A stretch of 43,714 nt of DNA from Alphaproteobacteria bacterium (GCA_021732145.1 JAKFVN010000009.1:1-43714); one strand, 5' to 3'; numbered from the stretch's first letter, positions 8,231 through 19,618 are shown. Numbers and translations are program-made. The notes: a model not told the origin generated them from the sequence alone.

Positions 8231-9667
8231 TTAGCCAATTAAAGCTTTTGCTGCATCATGCGTAATGCTGAGCGCCCAATCGGGCTTCACGGCAAGAGTA
8301 AGTATAAATAGCACCGTTACGCCAAGCAAGGATGCAACGCCCCAGCCGGGAACGCGCTGAAACCCTTCCATCTGCTTATCAAAATACATGATTTTAATAA
8401 TCCGGAGATAGTAATACGCGCCCACCACGCTAAGGCATACGCCCAACACCGCAAGCCATACGTAACGCGCTTCAACCACGGCAAGGAACACATAAAATTT
8501 GCTGAAGAAGCCAGCAAGCGGCGGAATGCCCATCATGGAGAACATGAACACGGTCATAATCGCAGCAAGCGCAGGGCGTGTTTTCGATAAGCCCGCCAAA
8601 TCGCTGATTTGCTCCAGATATACGCCATCGCGGCGCAACGACAGAATGATGCCAAATGCGCCAAGCGTCATCGGCAGATAGATAAGCAGATACAGCAGCG
8701 TGGCCTGCACGCCTTCCTGCCCGCCAGCCACAAGGCCAACCAGCGCAAAGCCCACATGGCCGATGGAAGAATACGCCATCATACGCTTGATATTGCTTTG
8801 CGCAATCGCGGCGAATGCACCAAGCGTCATGGATGCAACCGACAGCACCAGAATGATGGGCGTGGACTGCGCAAGCAGGCCGTGGAATGGCCCGTAAAGC
8901 AGCTTGATGAGCAGCGCAATGCCCGCCAGCTTTGGCGCAGCCGCGAAGAAAGCGGTTACGGGCGTTGGCGCGCCTTCATACACATCGGGTGTCCACATAT
9001 GGAATGGCACGGCGGAAATTTTGAACGCCATAGCGGCCAGAATGAATACAAAACCCAGCACCAGCTCAACGGGCGGCTTATCTGCGGTGACCACTTCATG
9101 CAGCATGCCGAATAAAATCGTGCCACTGCCGCCATAAATCAGCGAAATACCATACAGCAGCAAGCCGGATGCCAGCGCGCCCAGCACAAAGTATTTAAGG
9201 CCGCTTTCGGACGATTTGGCATTATCGCGGCGGAAAGCTGCAAGCACATAAAGGGTAAGGCTTTGCAGCTCAAGGCCCATGTAAAGGCCCAGCAAGCTTT
9301 CAGCCGATACCATCAGCATCATGCCCAGCGTGGCAAACAGCACCAGCACGGGATATTCCGGACGGCTGAGCTTGGATGATTTAAGGAAATGCTGGCTAAG
9401 CACCAAGGATGCCAGCGCGGAAAGCAGCAACAGCACTTTAATAAACAGCACATAGGCGTTGGAGCCCACATGCCCGCCCATCACAACAGCCTTTGCCGTT
9501 TCGTAATGCCCTGCCATGAAGATAGCGATGATGAATGCAATGCCCGTTGCAACGGTAATCGCGCCGGTTGATTTCTCCCCTGCTGTTGCGCCCCATAACA
9601 GCAGCAGCATTCCGGCGCAGGCCAGAAAGATTTCAGATGCAACAGGATATAAACTGGTCATTTCCAT
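8231..9667 (-). CDS. nuoN: NADH-quinone oxidoreductase subunit N
   Basis: NuoN is one of the three antiporter-like proton-pumping subunits in the membrane arm of complex I. The 478 residues form about 14 membrane helices. The charged residues of the family are visible: Glu in MGLELQSLTLYVL, Lys in AMAFKISAVPFHMW, and Lys in AAAPKLAGIALL. The motif PFHMWTPDVYEGAPTP is diagnostic for the subunit 2/N branch as opposed to M or L. The ATG lies at 9665–9667, two bases after the nuoM stop; Met3 is a possible alternative. It is the last nuo gene, followed directly by birA. Confidence 0.97.
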   Translation of the reverse strand: MEMTSLYPVASEIFLACAGMLLLLWGATAGEKSTGAITVATGIAFIIAIFMAGHYETAKAVVMGGHVGSNAYVLFIKVLLLLSALASLVLSQHFLKSSKLSRPEYPVLVLFATLGMMLMVSAESLLGLYMGLELQSLTLYVLAAFRRDNAKSSESGLKYFVLGALASGLLLYGISLIYGGSGTILFGMLHEVVTADKPPVELVLGFVFILAAMAFKISAVPFHMWTPDVYEGAPTPVTAFFAAAPKLAGIALLIKLLYGPFHGLLAQSTPIILVLSVASMTLGAFAAIAQSNIKRMMAYSSIGHVGFALVGLVAGGQEGVQATLLYLLIYLPMTLGAFGIILSLRRDGVYLEQISDLAGLSKTRPALAAIMTVFMFSMMGIPPLAGFFSKFYVFLAVVEARYVWLAVLGVCLSVVGAYYYLRIIKIMYFDKQMEGFQRVPGWGVASLLGVTVLFILTLAVKPDWALSITHDAAKALIG

Positions 9668-9669
9668 GA

Positions 9670-11244
9670 TTAATGCTCACCCTGTTTGGCGGGTTTTTTG
9701 GTTGGTAGCGGCGCAGGCTCCTCAACAGGCAATGCTTGCGATGTCACAGGCGCACGCTGCTGGTAACTGACTACAATTGCGCGCAAGGCTGGCGCGGTGA
9801 TGTCTTTGAACGCGCCAGGCTGAATACCCATCCACAATGTCAGAACGGCCAGCGGAATGAACACTGCATATTCCTTCCATGTCAAATCCTTCATTTCCGC
9901 AACATCAGGTTTGACCAGCGGGCCAAAGAATACGCGGCGGTACAGCCACAGCATGTACGCCGCGCCAAGAATAACGCCAAGCCCCGCCACAGCCGCCATC
10001 CACGTATTCACAAGGAATGCGCCCTGCATCGCCAGCAATTCGCCAACGAAACCGCTGGTCGCCGGAAAGCCGATGGATGCCATCGTGAACAGCATCGCGA
10101 ACAATGCGAAATGCGGCATGTTATTTACAACGCCGCCATAGCGCGCAATTTCACGCGTATGCAAACGGTCATACAAAACGCCAACGCAAAGGAACAATGC
10201 CGATGATACGATGGTGTGGGACAGCATCACCATCACGCTGCCTTCCATGCCCTGCACCGTGCCCGTGAACGCGCCCATCGTTACATACCCCATATGCGCG
10301 ACCGATGAATAGGCAATCAGCTTCTTCAAATCACCCTGCACCAGCGCCACAAGCGATGTATAGACAATCGCCATGCCGGATAAGATGAACATCAGGTTGG
10401 TGAATTCATGGCTTGCTGCGGGCAGCATCTGCATCGATACACGGATGAAGCCATAGCCCCCCATTTTCAGCAAAATACCGGCAAGGATAACCGAACCTGT
10501 GGTTGGCGCTTCCACATGCGCATATGGCAACCATGTATGCACCGGCCACATCGGCGTTTTGACCGCAAAGGATGCAAAGAACGCAAACCATAGCCATGTC
10601 TGCCATTCTTTCGGAAAGTGGGCATTGAACATCGCGGTCATGTCGGTTGTGTGCATATGAATGCACATCGCCATCACAGCCACCAGCATCAATACCGAAC
10701 CCAGCAATGTGTAGATGAAAAACTTATAGGCCGCATGCACGCGGCCCGATCCACCCCACACGCCCACAATCAGGAACATGGGCAGCAACACGCCTTCGAA
10801 GAACACATAGAACAGAATGAAATCAAGCGCGGTGAACATGCCGATCATCATGGTTTCAAGAACCAGCAGGGCAATCAGGAATTCGCGCACGCGCTCCTTC
10901 ACGCTGTCCCACGCCGCCAAGAAGCACAGCGGCATCAGGAATGCGGATGCAACGACGAACCACACGGATAATCCATCAATGCCTTTTTTATAAAGCACCC
11001 TTACGCCGCCAAGCTGCATCCAGTCTTTTTGTTCAACGAATTGTAGCCCTGCAAAGCTGCCATCGAAATGCAGCAGGATAAACATGCTAACGATAAAGGT
11101 TGCAATACTCGTCCAGAACGCCACGTGCTTGGCGGTGTTATCGGTGCCCGCGCCGTGCCCCGGCAACATCATCAGCATCGCAACGCCAACCAGCGGCAGG
11201 AAGTTTAAAATGGTAAGAAGCGGAAGTTGTAAAAGCTGTTCCAT
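9670..11244 (-). CDS. nuoM: NADH-quinone oxidoreductase subunit M
   Basis: NuoM is the central antiporter-like proton channel of the complex I membrane arm. The 524-residue protein has the functional Glu in helix five (VFFEGVLLPMFLIVG), the broken-helix Lys in FAVKTPMWPVHTWLP, and the following HVEAPTTGSVILAGILLKMGGYG segment. After about 14 helices it has a soluble tail of about 30 residues rich in Pro, Glu and Lys (VEEPAPLPTKKPAKQGEH) that is longer than usual and is likely cytoplasmic and disordered. It starts three bases after the nuoL stop. Confidence 0.97.
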   Translation of the reverse strand: MEQLLQLPLLTILNFLPLVGVAMLMMLPGHGAGTDNTAKHVAFWTSIATFIVSMFILLHFDGSFAGLQFVEQKDWMQLGGVRVLYKKGIDGLSVWFVVASAFLMPLCFLAAWDSVKERVREFLIALLVLETMMIGMFTALDFILFYVFFEGVLLPMFLIVGVWGGSGRVHAAYKFFIYTLLGSVLMLVAVMAMCIHMHTTDMTAMFNAHFPKEWQTWLWFAFFASFAVKTPMWPVHTWLPYAHVEAPTTGSVILAGILLKMGGYGFIRVSMQMLPAASHEFTNLMFILSGMAIVYTSLVALVQGDLKKLIAYSSVAHMGYVTMGAFTGTVQGMEGSVMVMLSHTIVSSALFLCVGVLYDRLHTREIARYGGVVNNMPHFALFAMLFTMASIGFPATSGFVGELLAMQGAFLVNTWMAAVAGLGVILGAAYMLWLYRRVFFGPLVKPDVAEMKDLTWKEYAVFIPLAVLTLWMGIQPGAFKDITAPALRAIVVSYQQRAPVTSQALPVEEPAPLPTKKPAKQGEH

Positions 11245-11247
11245 GAC

Positions 11248-13209
11248 CTAGCTCCTCCCCATCCAGATCAGGAAGGCGACAAGGCCAATCACCACAGCAA
11301 AGGCATAGTGATAGATATATCCGGTCTGCAATTTGCTGACCTGCGCGGCGGCGGTTTTGGAAAGCGCCGAAATGCCATCGGGGCCAAGGCCATCAATCAC
11401 CTTGTTATCGCCAAACTGGAACAGGAAGCGGCCCAGCACCTTCGCGCCCTTCACAAAGATGAAGTTATAAATCTCATCGAAGAAGTATTTGTTGTAGACC
11501 AGCGTGTAGACGGGGCCGAAGGCGCGGGCAATCGCCGCCGGAACACCTTTCCAAGGGCCATAGAACAAAACGGCCAGCACAATGCCGCTGATCGCAGCGC
11601 CCAGCGGTGCAAGCTTCACCCATTCCGGCACATGGTGCATGTTTTCCATCGCGGGGTGGCTTTCCAGAACCAGTAACGCTTCACGCCAGAAACGCTCCAT
11701 CGCTTCTTTTTCAGTGAAGTAATCAAAGAACACAAGGCCTGCCGCCAATGCGCCCGTTGCCAGCACGAATAAGGGGATGAGCATGACAGGCGGGCTTTCA
11801 TGCGCATGGTCTAGCACATGGTGGTCGCCCTGATGCGTGCCGTGGAAGGTCATCATAATCAAGCGCCATGAATAGAATGCGGTCATGAATGCCGCCGCAA
11901 TACCCATCCAGTATGCAAATTCCCCTACCCCGCTATGCGCGGCATAGGTTGCTTCCAAAATCGCATCCTTGGAATAGAAACCCGCAAAGCCATAAATGCC
12001 AGGAATGCCAATGCCCGCCAGCGCCAGCGAGCCAATCCACATCAATACATAGGTGGTTGGGATAACTTTCCAGATGCCGCCCATCTTGCGCATGTCTTGC
12101 TCGCCCGACAGCGCGTGAATGACCGAACCGGCGCCAAGGAACAACAATGCCTTAAAGAAGGCGTGGGTCATCAAATGGAAGATGGAGGCGGAATAAGCGG
12201 ATACCCCTGCGGCAAAGAACATGTAGCCCAGCTGCGACATGGTGGAGTACGCAATCACGCGCTTGATATCGAATTGCGTGAGGCCAATCGTTGCCGCAAC
12301 GATGGATGTGAGCGCGCCAAGAATGGTGATGGCCATGAGGGCAACCGGCGCATATTCAAACAGCGGCGATAAGCGCGCGGTCATGAATACGCCCGCGGTC
12401 ACCATAGTGGCCGCGTGAATAAGCGCGGAAACCGGCGTTGGGCCTTCCATCGCGTCGGGCAGCCATGTGTGCAGCAACAGCTGCGCGGATTTACCCATCG
12501 CGCCAACAAACAACAGCAAGCAAACGGTATCAAGCGCCGAAAGCGTCATGCCAAGGAAGTGAATGTCTTTGCCGACGAAATTCTTGGCTTGGTCAAAAAT
12601 AGCAGAGAATTCAACGGAGCCGAACAGCATGAAGCAGCCGAAAATGCCCAAGGCAAAGCCGAAATCACCCACGCGGTTGACCAGGAACGCCTTGATGGAT
12701 GCGTTATTCGCGCTTTCCTTTTCAAACCAGAAATTAATGAGGAGGTAAGATGCAAGCCCCACGCCTTCCCAGCCAAAGAACATCTGGATAAGGTTATCGC
12801 CCGTTACCAGCATCAGCATGAAGAAGGTGAACAGCGAGAGATAGCACATGAAGCGTGGCTGGCATTTATCATGGCTCATGTACCCGACCGAATAAATATG
12901 CACGCAAGTAGAAACGATTGCGACAACGCCGACCATAATCGCGGTCAGCGTATCCCACATCACGCTCCAATTCGCGCGTAAATCGCCGGATTGTATCCAT
13001 GTGGCAAGTACATAGCTGCTATTGTTACCATCCAGCGCAACATTCTTGAATTGCATCACCGCAACAACCGACAGCGCGAGCATAAAGCCACAGGTGATGA
13101 GTTGCGATGCGCGGTCACCCAGCTTGCGGCCAAAGAAACCCGTAATCAGCGCGCCGAAGAGTGGAAAGAAAAGGGCTAAAACTTCAATTGGCATCCCAAA
13201 GAACAACAT
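11248..13209 (-). CDS. nuoL: NADH-quinone oxidoreductase subunit L
   Basis: NuoL is the distal proton-pumping subunit, recognised by its length (653 residues), its antiporter-like core, and the C-terminal lateral amphipathic helix that runs along the membrane arm. The core shows FFGWEGVGLASYLLINFWF with the functional Glu, the Lys in GAMGKSAQLLLHTWLP, and the segment DAMEGPTPVSALIHAATMV. The C-terminal part (about residues 525–653) includes the YFFDEIYNFIFVKGAK region and ends in a final membrane helix. The annotated ATG is two bases after the nuoK stop; Met6 is an alternative start. Confidence 0.97.
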   Translation of the reverse strand: MLFFGMPIEVLALFFPLFGALITGFFGRKLGDRASQLITCGFMLALSVVAVMQFKNVALDGNNSSYVLATWIQSGDLRANWSVMWDTLTAIMVGVVAIVSTCVHIYSVGYMSHDKCQPRFMCYLSLFTFFMLMLVTGDNLIQMFFGWEGVGLASYLLINFWFEKESANNASIKAFLVNRVGDFGFALGIFGCFMLFGSVEFSAIFDQAKNFVGKDIHFLGMTLSALDTVCLLLFVGAMGKSAQLLLHTWLPDAMEGPTPVSALIHAATMVTAGVFMTARLSPLFEYAPVALMAITILGALTSIVAATIGLTQFDIKRVIAYSTMSQLGYMFFAAGVSAYSASIFHLMTHAFFKALLFLGAGSVIHALSGEQDMRKMGGIWKVIPTTYVLMWIGSLALAGIGIPGIYGFAGFYSKDAILEATYAAHSGVGEFAYWMGIAAAFMTAFYSWRLIMMTFHGTHQGDHHVLDHAHESPPVMLIPLFVLATGALAAGLVFFDYFTEKEAMERFWREALLVLESHPAMENMHHVPEWVKLAPLGAAISGIVLAVLFYGPWKGVPAAIARAFGPVYTLVYNKYFFDEIYNFIFVKGAKVLGRFLFQFGDNKVIDGLGPDGISALSKTAAAQVSKLQTGYIYHYAFAVVIGLVAFLIWMGRS

Positions 13210-13211
13210 GC

Positions 13212-13523
13212 TTAGCCCTTCATCATATTGATATCGTCAACCGCGATGGTGTTGCGGTTGCGGAAATAGACCACAAGAATGGCAAGGCCAATCGCCGCTT
13301 CAGCAGCCGCAACGGTCAGCACGAATAGGGTGAACACCTGCCCTGTCAAATCGCCTAACTGCGCGCCAAAGGCAACGAAGTTGATATTAACCGACAGCAA
13401 AATCAGCTCGATGGACATCAGGATAACGATGATGTTCTTGCGGTTCAGGAAAATGCCGAACACGCCGATGGTGAACAGAATGGCGGCAACCGCCAGAAAA
13501 TGATGAATGGTAATGGGCATCAT
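13212..13523 (-). CDS. nuoK: NADH-quinone oxidoreductase subunit K
   Basis: NuoK is a small three-helix membrane subunit (103 residues) that helps carry protons between the quinone end and the antiporter-like subunits. Two conserved acidic residues are visible in helices two and three ([16 protein letters not shown] and [15 protein letters not shown]). The ATG overlaps the nuoJ stop by four bases (ATGA); the second Met is an alternative. The length and helix layout match the family. Confidence 0.97.
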   Translation of the reverse strand: MMPITIHHFLAVAAILFTIGVFGIFLNRKNIIVILMSIELILLSVNINFVAFGAQLGDLTGQVFTLFVLTVAAAEAAIGLAILVVYFRNRNTIAVDDINMMKG

Positions 13524-14146
13524 GATATGCCTGCGCCTTTCTGGACTTTGCGGACTTCCACCACATCGCTTGCTTTGCGGGTAATCTGGCTATTGATATT
13601 CTGGCGCAGCACGCCACCGCGGTCACGCAGGGTAAGCACAATCGCGCCAATCATCGCCACCAGCAAAATCAGGCCCGCGATTTGGAATGGATAGACATAA
13701 TCGGTATATAAAATTGCCCCAACAGCCTGGGTGTTGGTTGCGGCCGCATGCCTGGCGGCGGGCGATAGAATGCTTGAGCCAGCGGTTGGCAGGCTTTGCC
13801 AATTCACTGCCGTCATCACCATTTGCGATACCAGCACCAACCCCACCAGAATGCCGACCGGCAATGATTTCCACGCACCTTTGCGCAACTGCTCGAAATC
13901 GATATCCAGCATCATGACGACGAACAGGAACAGCACGGCAACCGCGCCCACATACACAATCACCAAAATGAATGCGGCAAATTCCGCACCCAGCAGCAGG
14001 AACAGCCCCGCCGCATTAAAAAACGCGAGGATCAGGAATAAAACCGAATGCACGGGGTTGCGCGATGCAACCACCATCATCGCCGACAGCACCAGCACCC
14101 CAGCGAACAAATAAAACAAAACAGCAGGAATAAGTTCGGCGTTCAT
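13520..14146 (-). CDS. nuoJ: NADH-quinone oxidoreductase subunit J
   Basis: NuoJ is a five-helix membrane subunit of complex I (208 residues), next to the quinone-binding region. It is recognised by the helix-three segment [20 protein letters not shown], whose conserved Glu and Tyr are thought to take part in coupling, and by [13 protein letters not shown] after helix three. A longer extramembrane loop between helices four and five is followed by the final helix and a charged cytoplasmic tail of about 40 residues. The ATG is at 14144–14146, five bases after the nuoI stop. Confidence 0.96.
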   Translation of the reverse strand: MNAELIPAVLFYLFAGVLVLSAMMVVASRNPVHSVLFLILAFFNAAGLFLLLGAEFAAFILVIVYVGAVAVLFLFVVMMLDIDFEQLRKGAWKSLPVGILVGLVLVSQMVMTAVNWQSLPTAGSSILSPAARHAAATNTQAVGAILYTDYVYPFQIAGLILLVAMIGAIVLTLRDRGGVLRQNINSQITRKASDVVEVRKVQKGAGIS

Positions 14147-14151
14147 CGGGC

Positions 14152-14637
14152 TTACCTGTAAGGGGCGTCTTTGGTCATATTGGCAGCGATTTCAGGTTCC
14201 CAGCGGTCACCATTGGCCAATAATTTTTCCTTGTTGTAGTAAAGCTCTTCGCGCGTCAGCGTCGCGTATTCAAAATTTGGGCCTTCCACAATGGCATCCA
14301 CGGGGCATGCTTCCTGGCACAGGCCGCAGTAAATGCACTTAATCATGTCGATGTCATAACGCGTGGTGCGGCGCGAACCATCTTCGCGTGGTTCGGCTTC
14401 AATCGTAATCGCCTGCGCGGGGCAAATCGCTTCGCACAATTTGCAGGCAATGCAGCGTTCTTCACCATTGGGGTAACGGCGCAACGCGTGCTCCCCGCGG
14501 AAACGCGGGCCAATCGGGCCTTTTTCAAACGGGTAATTAATCGTCACGCGGCGCTTGAACATATAGGAAAAGGTCAGCGCCATCCCTTTGATGATGTCCC
14601 ATAGCAAAAAGCGTTTTACGGAATGAAACATGCTCAT
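14152..14637 (-). CDS. nuoI: NADH-quinone oxidoreductase subunit I (two [4Fe-4S])
   Basis: NuoI carries the N6a and N6b clusters that pass electrons towards NuoB. Counting from the chosen start the ligands are Cys62/65/68/72 and Cys101/104/107/111, in two CxxCxxCxxxCP motifs. I chose the ATG at 14635–14637 (161 residues, [10 protein letters not shown]): it lies one base after the nuoH stop and has GGAG six bases ahead of it. An in-frame ATG at 14700 would add 21 residues lying inside nuoH and is unlikely. The N-terminal amphipathic segment (about residues 1–25) anchors the family's members to the membrane arm. Confidence 0.97.
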   Translation of the reverse strand: MSMFHSVKRFLLWDIIKGMALTFSYMFKRRVTINYPFEKGPIGPRFRGEHALRRYPNGEERCIACKLCEAICPAQAITIEAEPREDGSRRTTRYDIDMIKCIYCGLCQEACPVDAIVEGPNFEYATLTREELYYNKEKLLANGDRWEPEIAANMTKDAPYR

Positions 14638-14638
14638 A

Positions 14639-15691
14639 CTAAACTCCAACTTTCGGGAAATTTCCCGTCGAAACCAGATAGCCTGCAACGCCAACCACAT
14701 AAATCAGTGAGAATGGCAGGAACACTTTCCAGCCAAGGCGCATCAATTGGTCATAGCGGTAGCGCGGCAGCGTTGCGCGCACCCAAAGGAACATGAACAG
14801 CATGAAGCAGATTTTGCTGGTGAACCAGAAAATGCCCCATAGCGGTTCAAGGAATTCAATCGGGCATTGCCAGTTAAACGGCGCCAACCAGCCGCCAAGG
14901 AACAAAATAACCGTCATGCCGCTCATCAAAATCATGTTCGCGTATTCGCCAAGGAAGAATAAAGCGAAGGACATGGATGAATATTCAACGTTAAACCCGC
15001 CAACGAGTTCGGATTCCCCTTCCGGCAAATCGAATGGCGCGCGGTTGGTTTCAGCCAAACCGGAGATAAAGAACACGATGAACATGGGGAATAGCGGTAT
15101 CGCATACCACATGCTGGTTTGGCCGCGCACGATGTCAGACAAATTCAATGAACCCGCCAGCAGCAAGACGTTGATAATCACAAGGCCGATGGAAACTTCA
15201 TACGAAACCATCTGCGCAGCTGAACGAAGGCCGCCAAGAAACGCGTATTTGGAATTGGATGCCCAACCCGCCATGATGATGCCGTAGACCGCAAGCGATG
15301 ATACCGCGAACAGATACAAAACCCCCACATTTACATTGGCCAAAACCAGTTTGTCGCTGAACGGTATCACCGCCCACGAAACAAGCGAGAGGAAGAAGGT
15401 CAGCATCGGCGCAGCGATGAAGATGAAACGGTTTGCGCCGCTGGGAATAATCGTTTCCTTGCCCATCAGCTTTAAGGCGTCGGCAAAGGGCTGGAACAGA
15501 CCAAACGGCCCGACCACATTGGGGCCCATGCGGAGTTGCATCGCCGCCAATACTTTGCGTTCCGCGTAAATCAGATACGCAACGCCAAGCAGCACCGGAA
15601 CCATAATTGCGAAAATACGCGCAACCAGCCAGATGATGGCGCCAATGGGCGTTTGGATGAATGTATTGAAGGCTTCAATCAACTCGCTCAT
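14639..15691 (-). CDS. nuoH: NADH-quinone oxidoreductase subunit H
   Basis: NuoH forms the heel of the membrane arm and part of the quinone chamber. The 350 residues give eight membrane helices, and the family signature is intact: [20 protein letters not shown], with the acidic residues at the quinone site, followed by FNVEYSS. The N-terminal motif [22 protein letters not shown] is also present. The start at 15689–15691 overlaps the nuoG stop as ATGA. Confidence 0.97.
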   Translation of the reverse strand: MSELIEAFNTFIQTPIGAIIWLVARIFAIMVPVLLGVAYLIYAERKVLAAMQLRMGPNVVGPFGLFQPFADALKLMGKETIIPSGANRFIFIAAPMLTFFLSLVSWAVIPFSDKLVLANVNVGVLYLFAVSSLAVYGIIMAGWASNSKYAFLGGLRSAAQMVSYEVSIGLVIINVLLLAGSLNLSDIVRGQTSMWYAIPLFPMFIVFFISGLAETNRAPFDLPEGESELVGGFNVEYSSMSFALFFLGEYANMILMSGMTVILFLGGWLAPFNWQCPIEFLEPLWGIFWFTSKICFMLFMFLWVRATLPRYRYDQLMRLGWKVFLPFSLIYVVGVAGYLVSTGNFPKVGV

Positions 15692-17745
15692 TCCGCAGCC
15701 TCCGCAACTGGCTTAAGGAATGCATCAACGCATTGCGCCATCGTGGGCGATGCGCGGCTAATGACATCGGTTTGATAGAAATTGGCGATGGATGAACGCA
15801 GCGGCGCGGATTCCAACACGCCGTCACGTGCAAAATTGTTCCACGGTGCGGGTTCCACATGATCCAAACGTGCAAACAGCGCATGTGCCTGCACCATTTT
15901 CTGGCGAAGCTGCGCCAGCGTGTCATATGGCAAGGCGTGACCCAGTACTTCCGATAATGCGCGGATGATTTGCCAATCTTCCTTTGCCTGACCCGGCGGG
16001 AATGCCGCGCGGCGCGTGGATTGCAAGCGGCCTTCGGTATTCATATAGAGCGCGGATTTTTCGGTGTATGCACTGCCCGGCAAAATCACATCCGCGCGGC
16101 TTGCACCGGCATCACCGTGATGACCTTGGTACACCACAAAGGTGTTGCCCAGCTTGCTCATGTCAATTTCATCTGCGCCCAGAAGATATAACAGGCCAAT
16201 CTTGCCCTGCCCTGCGGCGGCAATAATGTCATGGGTTGCTTTGCCGCCTTGCGCTGGAACAAAACCCATATCAAGGCCAGCAACGCGTGATGCAACGGTT
16301 TGCAACACGTTAAATCCGTTCCAACCGTCACGTACCATATTATAGGTTTCGGCAATTTTGCGTGCGCGGTATTGAATGAATAAACCATCCTTGCGCGCCA
16401 GCGCCCCTGCGCCAACGATAATCATCGGGTTCTTGGCGTTCTTCAGCAATTCAGCGAATGCGTTGCGGCCTTGCAGAATTTCATCCAGCACCAGCGGGTT
16501 CGCGCCCAGATATTTGGTGGGGTAAGTTAAATCGGTTTGTTCGCCAATCACGCCAACTTTCAAACCGCCACGCAGCCAGCGTTTGCGGATGCGTGCGTTG
16601 ATAAGGGATGCTTCCAAACGCGGGTTGGTGCCCACCAGCAACATCACATCGGCCTGTTCAATGCCAGAGATTTTGGAATTGAATGTGTAACCTGCGCGCT
16701 GCGAACTATCATATTGCGCGCCGTCTTGGCGGCAATCGATGTTGGGTGATTTCAACTGCTGCATTAATTGCTTTAATGCAAACATCGCTTCTGCGTCCGC
16801 CAAATCACCGGCAATCGCGGCGATGCTTTCGCCCGGCATGCCTTTTACCTGGCGTGCAATGGCAGCAAATGCTTCGCCCCAATTGGCGGGCTTCAGCTTG
16901 CCATCCACACCGCGAATATAGGGCGTATCAAGACGCTGACGCTTCAAGCCATCGCAGGCATAGCGGGTTTTATCGCTAATCCATTCTTCGTTCACATCCT
17001 CATGCAAACGCGGCAAGATACGCATCACTTCCTGCCCGCGCGTATCAACGCGGATATTGGAGCCAATGGCATCGAGCACGTCGATGGTTTCAGTTTTTGA
17101 AAGTTCCCAAGGGCGCGCTTCAAACGCGTATGGCTTGTTGGTCAATGCGCCTACTGGGCAGACATCAACCAGATTGCCGGATAGTTCGCTGGAAACGGCC
17201 TTTTCAATATAGGTGCCAATTTCCAAATGCTCGCTGCGGCCAAACCCGCCCAGCACTGGCGTTCCTGCGATTTCATCGGCAAAGCGTACGCAGCGCGTGC
17301 AGTGAATGCAGCGCGTCATCACGGTTTTCACCAACGGGCCTAATTCCTTATCTTTCACGGCGCGTTTTGCTTCGGCGTAACGGCCACGGTCGAAGCCATA
17401 CGCAACGGCTTGATCCTGCAAATCGCACTCCCCGCCTTGATCGCAAATCGGGCAATCAAGCGGATGGTTGATGAGCAACATTTCCATCACGTTTTTGCGT
17501 GCGCGCAATACAACGGGCGTATTCGTCTTCACCACCATGCCTTCGCCGCATGGCAATGCGCAGCTGGCTTGTGGTTTTGGTGTTTTTTCAACTTCCACCA
17601 AGCACATGCGGCAATTGGCGGGAACAGATAATTTATCGTGGTAGCAAAAGCGTGGCACTTCGATGCCTAATTGTTCGCATGCTTGCAGAACCGATGTACC
17701 CGGCGCCACTTCCAATTCGATGTCGTTGATTTTAAGTTTTGGCAT
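15688..17745 (-). CDS. nuoG: NADH-quinone oxidoreductase subunit G
   Basis: NuoG is the largest peripheral subunit and relays electrons from NuoF to NuoI. The N-terminal ferredoxin domain has [2Fe-2S] ligands Cys34, Cys45, Cys48 and Cys62. N5 is bound by His94, Cys98, Cys101 and Cys107, and N4 by Cys146, Cys149, Cys152 and Cys196. The remaining ~470 residues are the molybdopterin-oxidoreductase-like domain, which has lost its cofactor. I see no extra cysteine cluster of the N7 type. The length (685 residues) is usual for alphaproteobacteria and mitochondria and shorter than the ~900-residue enterobacterial form. The ATG is four bases after the nuoF stop. Confidence 0.97.
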   Translation of the reverse strand: MPKLKINDIELEVAPGTSVLQACEQLGIEVPRFCYHDKLSVPANCRMCLVEVEKTPKPQASCALPCGEGMVVKTNTPVVLRARKNVMEMLLINHPLDCPICDQGGECDLQDQAVAYGFDRGRYAEAKRAVKDKELGPLVKTVMTRCIHCTRCVRFADEIAGTPVLGGFGRSEHLEIGTYIEKAVSSELSGNLVDVCPVGALTNKPYAFEARPWELSKTETIDVLDAIGSNIRVDTRGQEVMRILPRLHEDVNEEWISDKTRYACDGLKRQRLDTPYIRGVDGKLKPANWGEAFAAIARQVKGMPGESIAAIAGDLADAEAMFALKQLMQQLKSPNIDCRQDGAQYDSSQRAGYTFNSKISGIEQADVMLLVGTNPRLEASLINARIRKRWLRGGLKVGVIGEQTDLTYPTKYLGANPLVLDEILQGRNAFAELLKNAKNPMIIVGAGALARKDGLFIQYRARKIAETYNMVRDGWNGFNVLQTVASRVAGLDMGFVPAQGGKATHDIIAAAGQGKIGLLYLLGADEIDMSKLGNTFVVYQGHHGDAGASRADVILPGSAYTEKSALYMNTEGRLQSTRRAAFPPGQAKEDWQIIRALSEVLGHALPYDTLAQLRQKMVQAHALFARLDHVEPAPWNNFARDGVLESAPLRSSIANFYQTDVISRASPTMAQCVDAFLKPVAEAAE

Positions 17746-17749
17746 GATG

Positions 17750-19024
17750 CTACGCAGCCTGCTTTCGGTAATCGAGAATTCGCTGTTCCACCATCGGGCG
17801 GAAATGGCGGATTAAACCCTGGATTGGCCAACCTGCAGCATCGCCATGCGCGCAAATGGTGTGGCCTTCAATTTCACGGGTGACATCAATCAGCATGTCG
17901 ATTTCTTCCAATCGCGCATTGCCCTTCACCATGCGTTGCATCACGCGGTACATCCAACCCGTACCTTCGCGGCACGGCGTGCATTGGCCGCAGCTTTCAT
18001 GCATGTAGAAACGCGATAAGCGCGCAATCGCGTAAATAAGGTCAGTAGATTTATCCATGACAATCAGGCCCGCTGTACCCAACCCCGATTGCACGGCCTT
18101 CAACGCATCAAAATCCATCAATACCGTATTGCAAATATCCTTCGGCAATAACGGGGTTGATGAACCGCCGGGAATTACAGCCAGCAAATTATCCCACCCG
18201 CCGCGAACGCCGCCAGCGTATTTCTCAATCAGCTCCCGCATGGGGATGCTCATTACTTCTTCAACATTGCATGGCTGGTTTACGTGACCCGAAATGCAAT
18301 ACACCTTGTTACCGGAATTTTTTTCACGGCCCATGCCTGCAAACCATGCAGCGCCGCGGCGTAAAATTTCAGGAACCACAGCGATGGTTTCCACATTATT
18401 CACGGTTGTGGGTGATGCGTATAAACCAGCATTGGCTGGAAATGGCGGCTTGTTGCGTGGCTGGCCTTTTTTACCTTCCAGGCTTTCCAAGAGCGCGCTT
18501 TCTTCACCGCAAATATAGGCGCCCGCGCCGCGATGCAGATAAATATCAATATCCCAACCGCTGCCGCATGCGTTCTTGCCAATCAGGCCAGCTGCGTATG
18601 CTTCTTCAATCGCGATTTGCATGTTCTTGGCTTCATTCACAAACTCGCCGCGGATGTAGATGTAGGATGCATGCGCGTTAATTGCGAATGCGCCACACAC
18701 AATGCCTTCCAGCAAACGGTGCGGATCAAAACGGATAATGTCGCGGTCTTTGCATGTGCCGGGTTCAGATTCATCGGCATTCACCACCAAGTAATGCGGT
18801 CTATCCGATGGCTTGGGCATAAAGCTCCACTTCATACCTGTGCTGAACCCCGCACCGCCCCGTCCACGTAGGCCGGAATTTTTTACTTCATCAATAATTT
18901 TGGCTTGGCCAAGCGCCAGCAATTCTTTGGTGTTCGACCACACGCCGCGTTTGCGCGCGCCAGCCAGCTTCCAATCATCGAAGCCATACAGATTTGTAAA
19001 AACCTTGTCTTTTTCTGCGAGCAT
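17750..19024 (-). CDS. nuoF: NADH-quinone oxidoreductase subunit F (NADH/FMN)
   Basis: NuoF oxidises NADH with FMN and passes electrons to cluster N3. The 424 residues show the NADH-binding [13 protein letters not shown] (about 54–66), the FMN-binding [14 protein letters not shown] (82–95), and the N3 ligands Cys345, Cys348 and Cys351 in [10 protein letters not shown] with Cys391 further on. A soluble ligand-binding fold and no membrane segment agree with its location at the tip of the peripheral arm. It starts three bases after nuoE and, with nuoE and the N-terminus of nuoG, forms the NADH dehydrogenase module. Confidence 0.98.
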   Translation of the reverse strand: MLAEKDKVFTNLYGFDDWKLAGARKRGVWSNTKELLALGQAKIIDEVKNSGLRGRGGAGFSTGMKWSFMPKPSDRPHYLVVNADESEPGTCKDRDIIRFDPHRLLEGIVCGAFAINAHASYIYIRGEFVNEAKNMQIAIEEAYAAGLIGKNACGSGWDIDIYLHRGAGAYICGEESALLESLEGKKGQPRNKPPFPANAGLYASPTTVNNVETIAVVPEILRRGAAWFAGMGREKNSGNKVYCISGHVNQPCNVEEVMSIPMRELIEKYAGGVRGGWDNLLAVIPGGSSTPLLPKDICNTVLMDFDALKAVQSGLGTAGLIVMDKSTDLIYAIARLSRFYMHESCGQCTPCREGTGWMYRVMQRMVKGNARLEEIDMLIDVTREIEGHTICAHGDAAGWPIQGLIRHFRPMVEQRILDYRKQAA

Positions 19025-19027
19025 TGG

Positions 19028-19618
19028 TTATGCCTTTTTCGCGCTGGCCGGATGGCTGCCTTGCCGTCCGGTTTGCGAGCCGATGGATGGTGTTTTGCCA
19101 GCCGCCAGCTCATCACAAATTTGCGCGAAGCTGTCGCCGGTTAAATCTTCGTAATAATCGTCATTGATTTGCACCATCGGCGCATTCACGCATGCGCCAA
19201 GGCATTCGACTTCCATCATGCTGAACATGCCATCTTTGGATGTTTCGCCATCTGAAATGCCAAGCTTGGATTTGCATACGTGCTTAATGTCATCGCTGCC
19301 GCGCAGCCAGCATGGGGTTGTAGTGCACACTTGCAGCAAGAATTTGCCAACGGGTGCACGGTTGAACATGGTATAGAAACTGGCAACTTCGTAAACGCGC
19401 ACGGGCGGCATTTCCAGCATCTCCGCCACCACATCCATCGCCGCCACAGGCAGCCAGTTATCATGCTGCGCTTGCGCAAGCTGCAATAACGGGATTACCG
19501 CACTCGCTTCACGGTTTTTTGGATATTTGGCGATAAACCATTTGGCTTTTTCCAGATTTGCTGGCGTAAAGGCAAAGGTTTTAGGTTGCTTGGCGTTCAT
19601 GTTAGCGGGCGCGCTCAT
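19028..19618 (-). CDS. nuoE: NADH-quinone oxidoreductase subunit E
   Basis: NuoE binds the [2Fe-2S] cluster N1a beside the flavin site. The thioredoxin-like domain has ligands Cys98, Cys103, Cys139 and Cys143 (CTTTPC and CLGAC). The preceding helical region carries [15 protein letters not shown], a conserved family segment. The 196-residue length is usual; the last ~25 residues ([19 protein letters not shown]) form a low-complexity tail. The ATG at 19616–19618 overlaps the nuoD stop as ATGA; Met7 is an alternative start. Confidence 0.97.
   Translation of the reverse strand: MSAPANMNAKQPKTFAFTPANLEKAKWFIAKYPKNREASAVIPLLQLAQAQHDNWLPVAAMDVVAEMLEMPPVRVYEVASFYTMFNRAPVGKFLLQVCTTTPCWLRGSDDIKHVCKSKLGISDGETSKDGMFSMMEVECLGACVNAPMVQINDDYYEDLTGDSFAQICDELAAGKTPSIGSQTGRQGSHPASAKKA

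Noticed and set aside
10618-10971. His- and Gln-rich plus-strand frame opposite nuoM, and similar ones opposite nuoL (12415–12981) and nuoN (8609–9115)
   Set aside because: The composition is what the reverse complement of hydrophobic membrane-protein codons gives; nuoL, nuoM and nuoN explain the DNA fully.
14638-14700. Longer nuoI start at 14700
   Set aside because: It would add 21 residues ([10 protein letters not shown]…) that lie inside nuoH; the ATG at 14637 has GGAG at the right distance and matches the family N-terminus.
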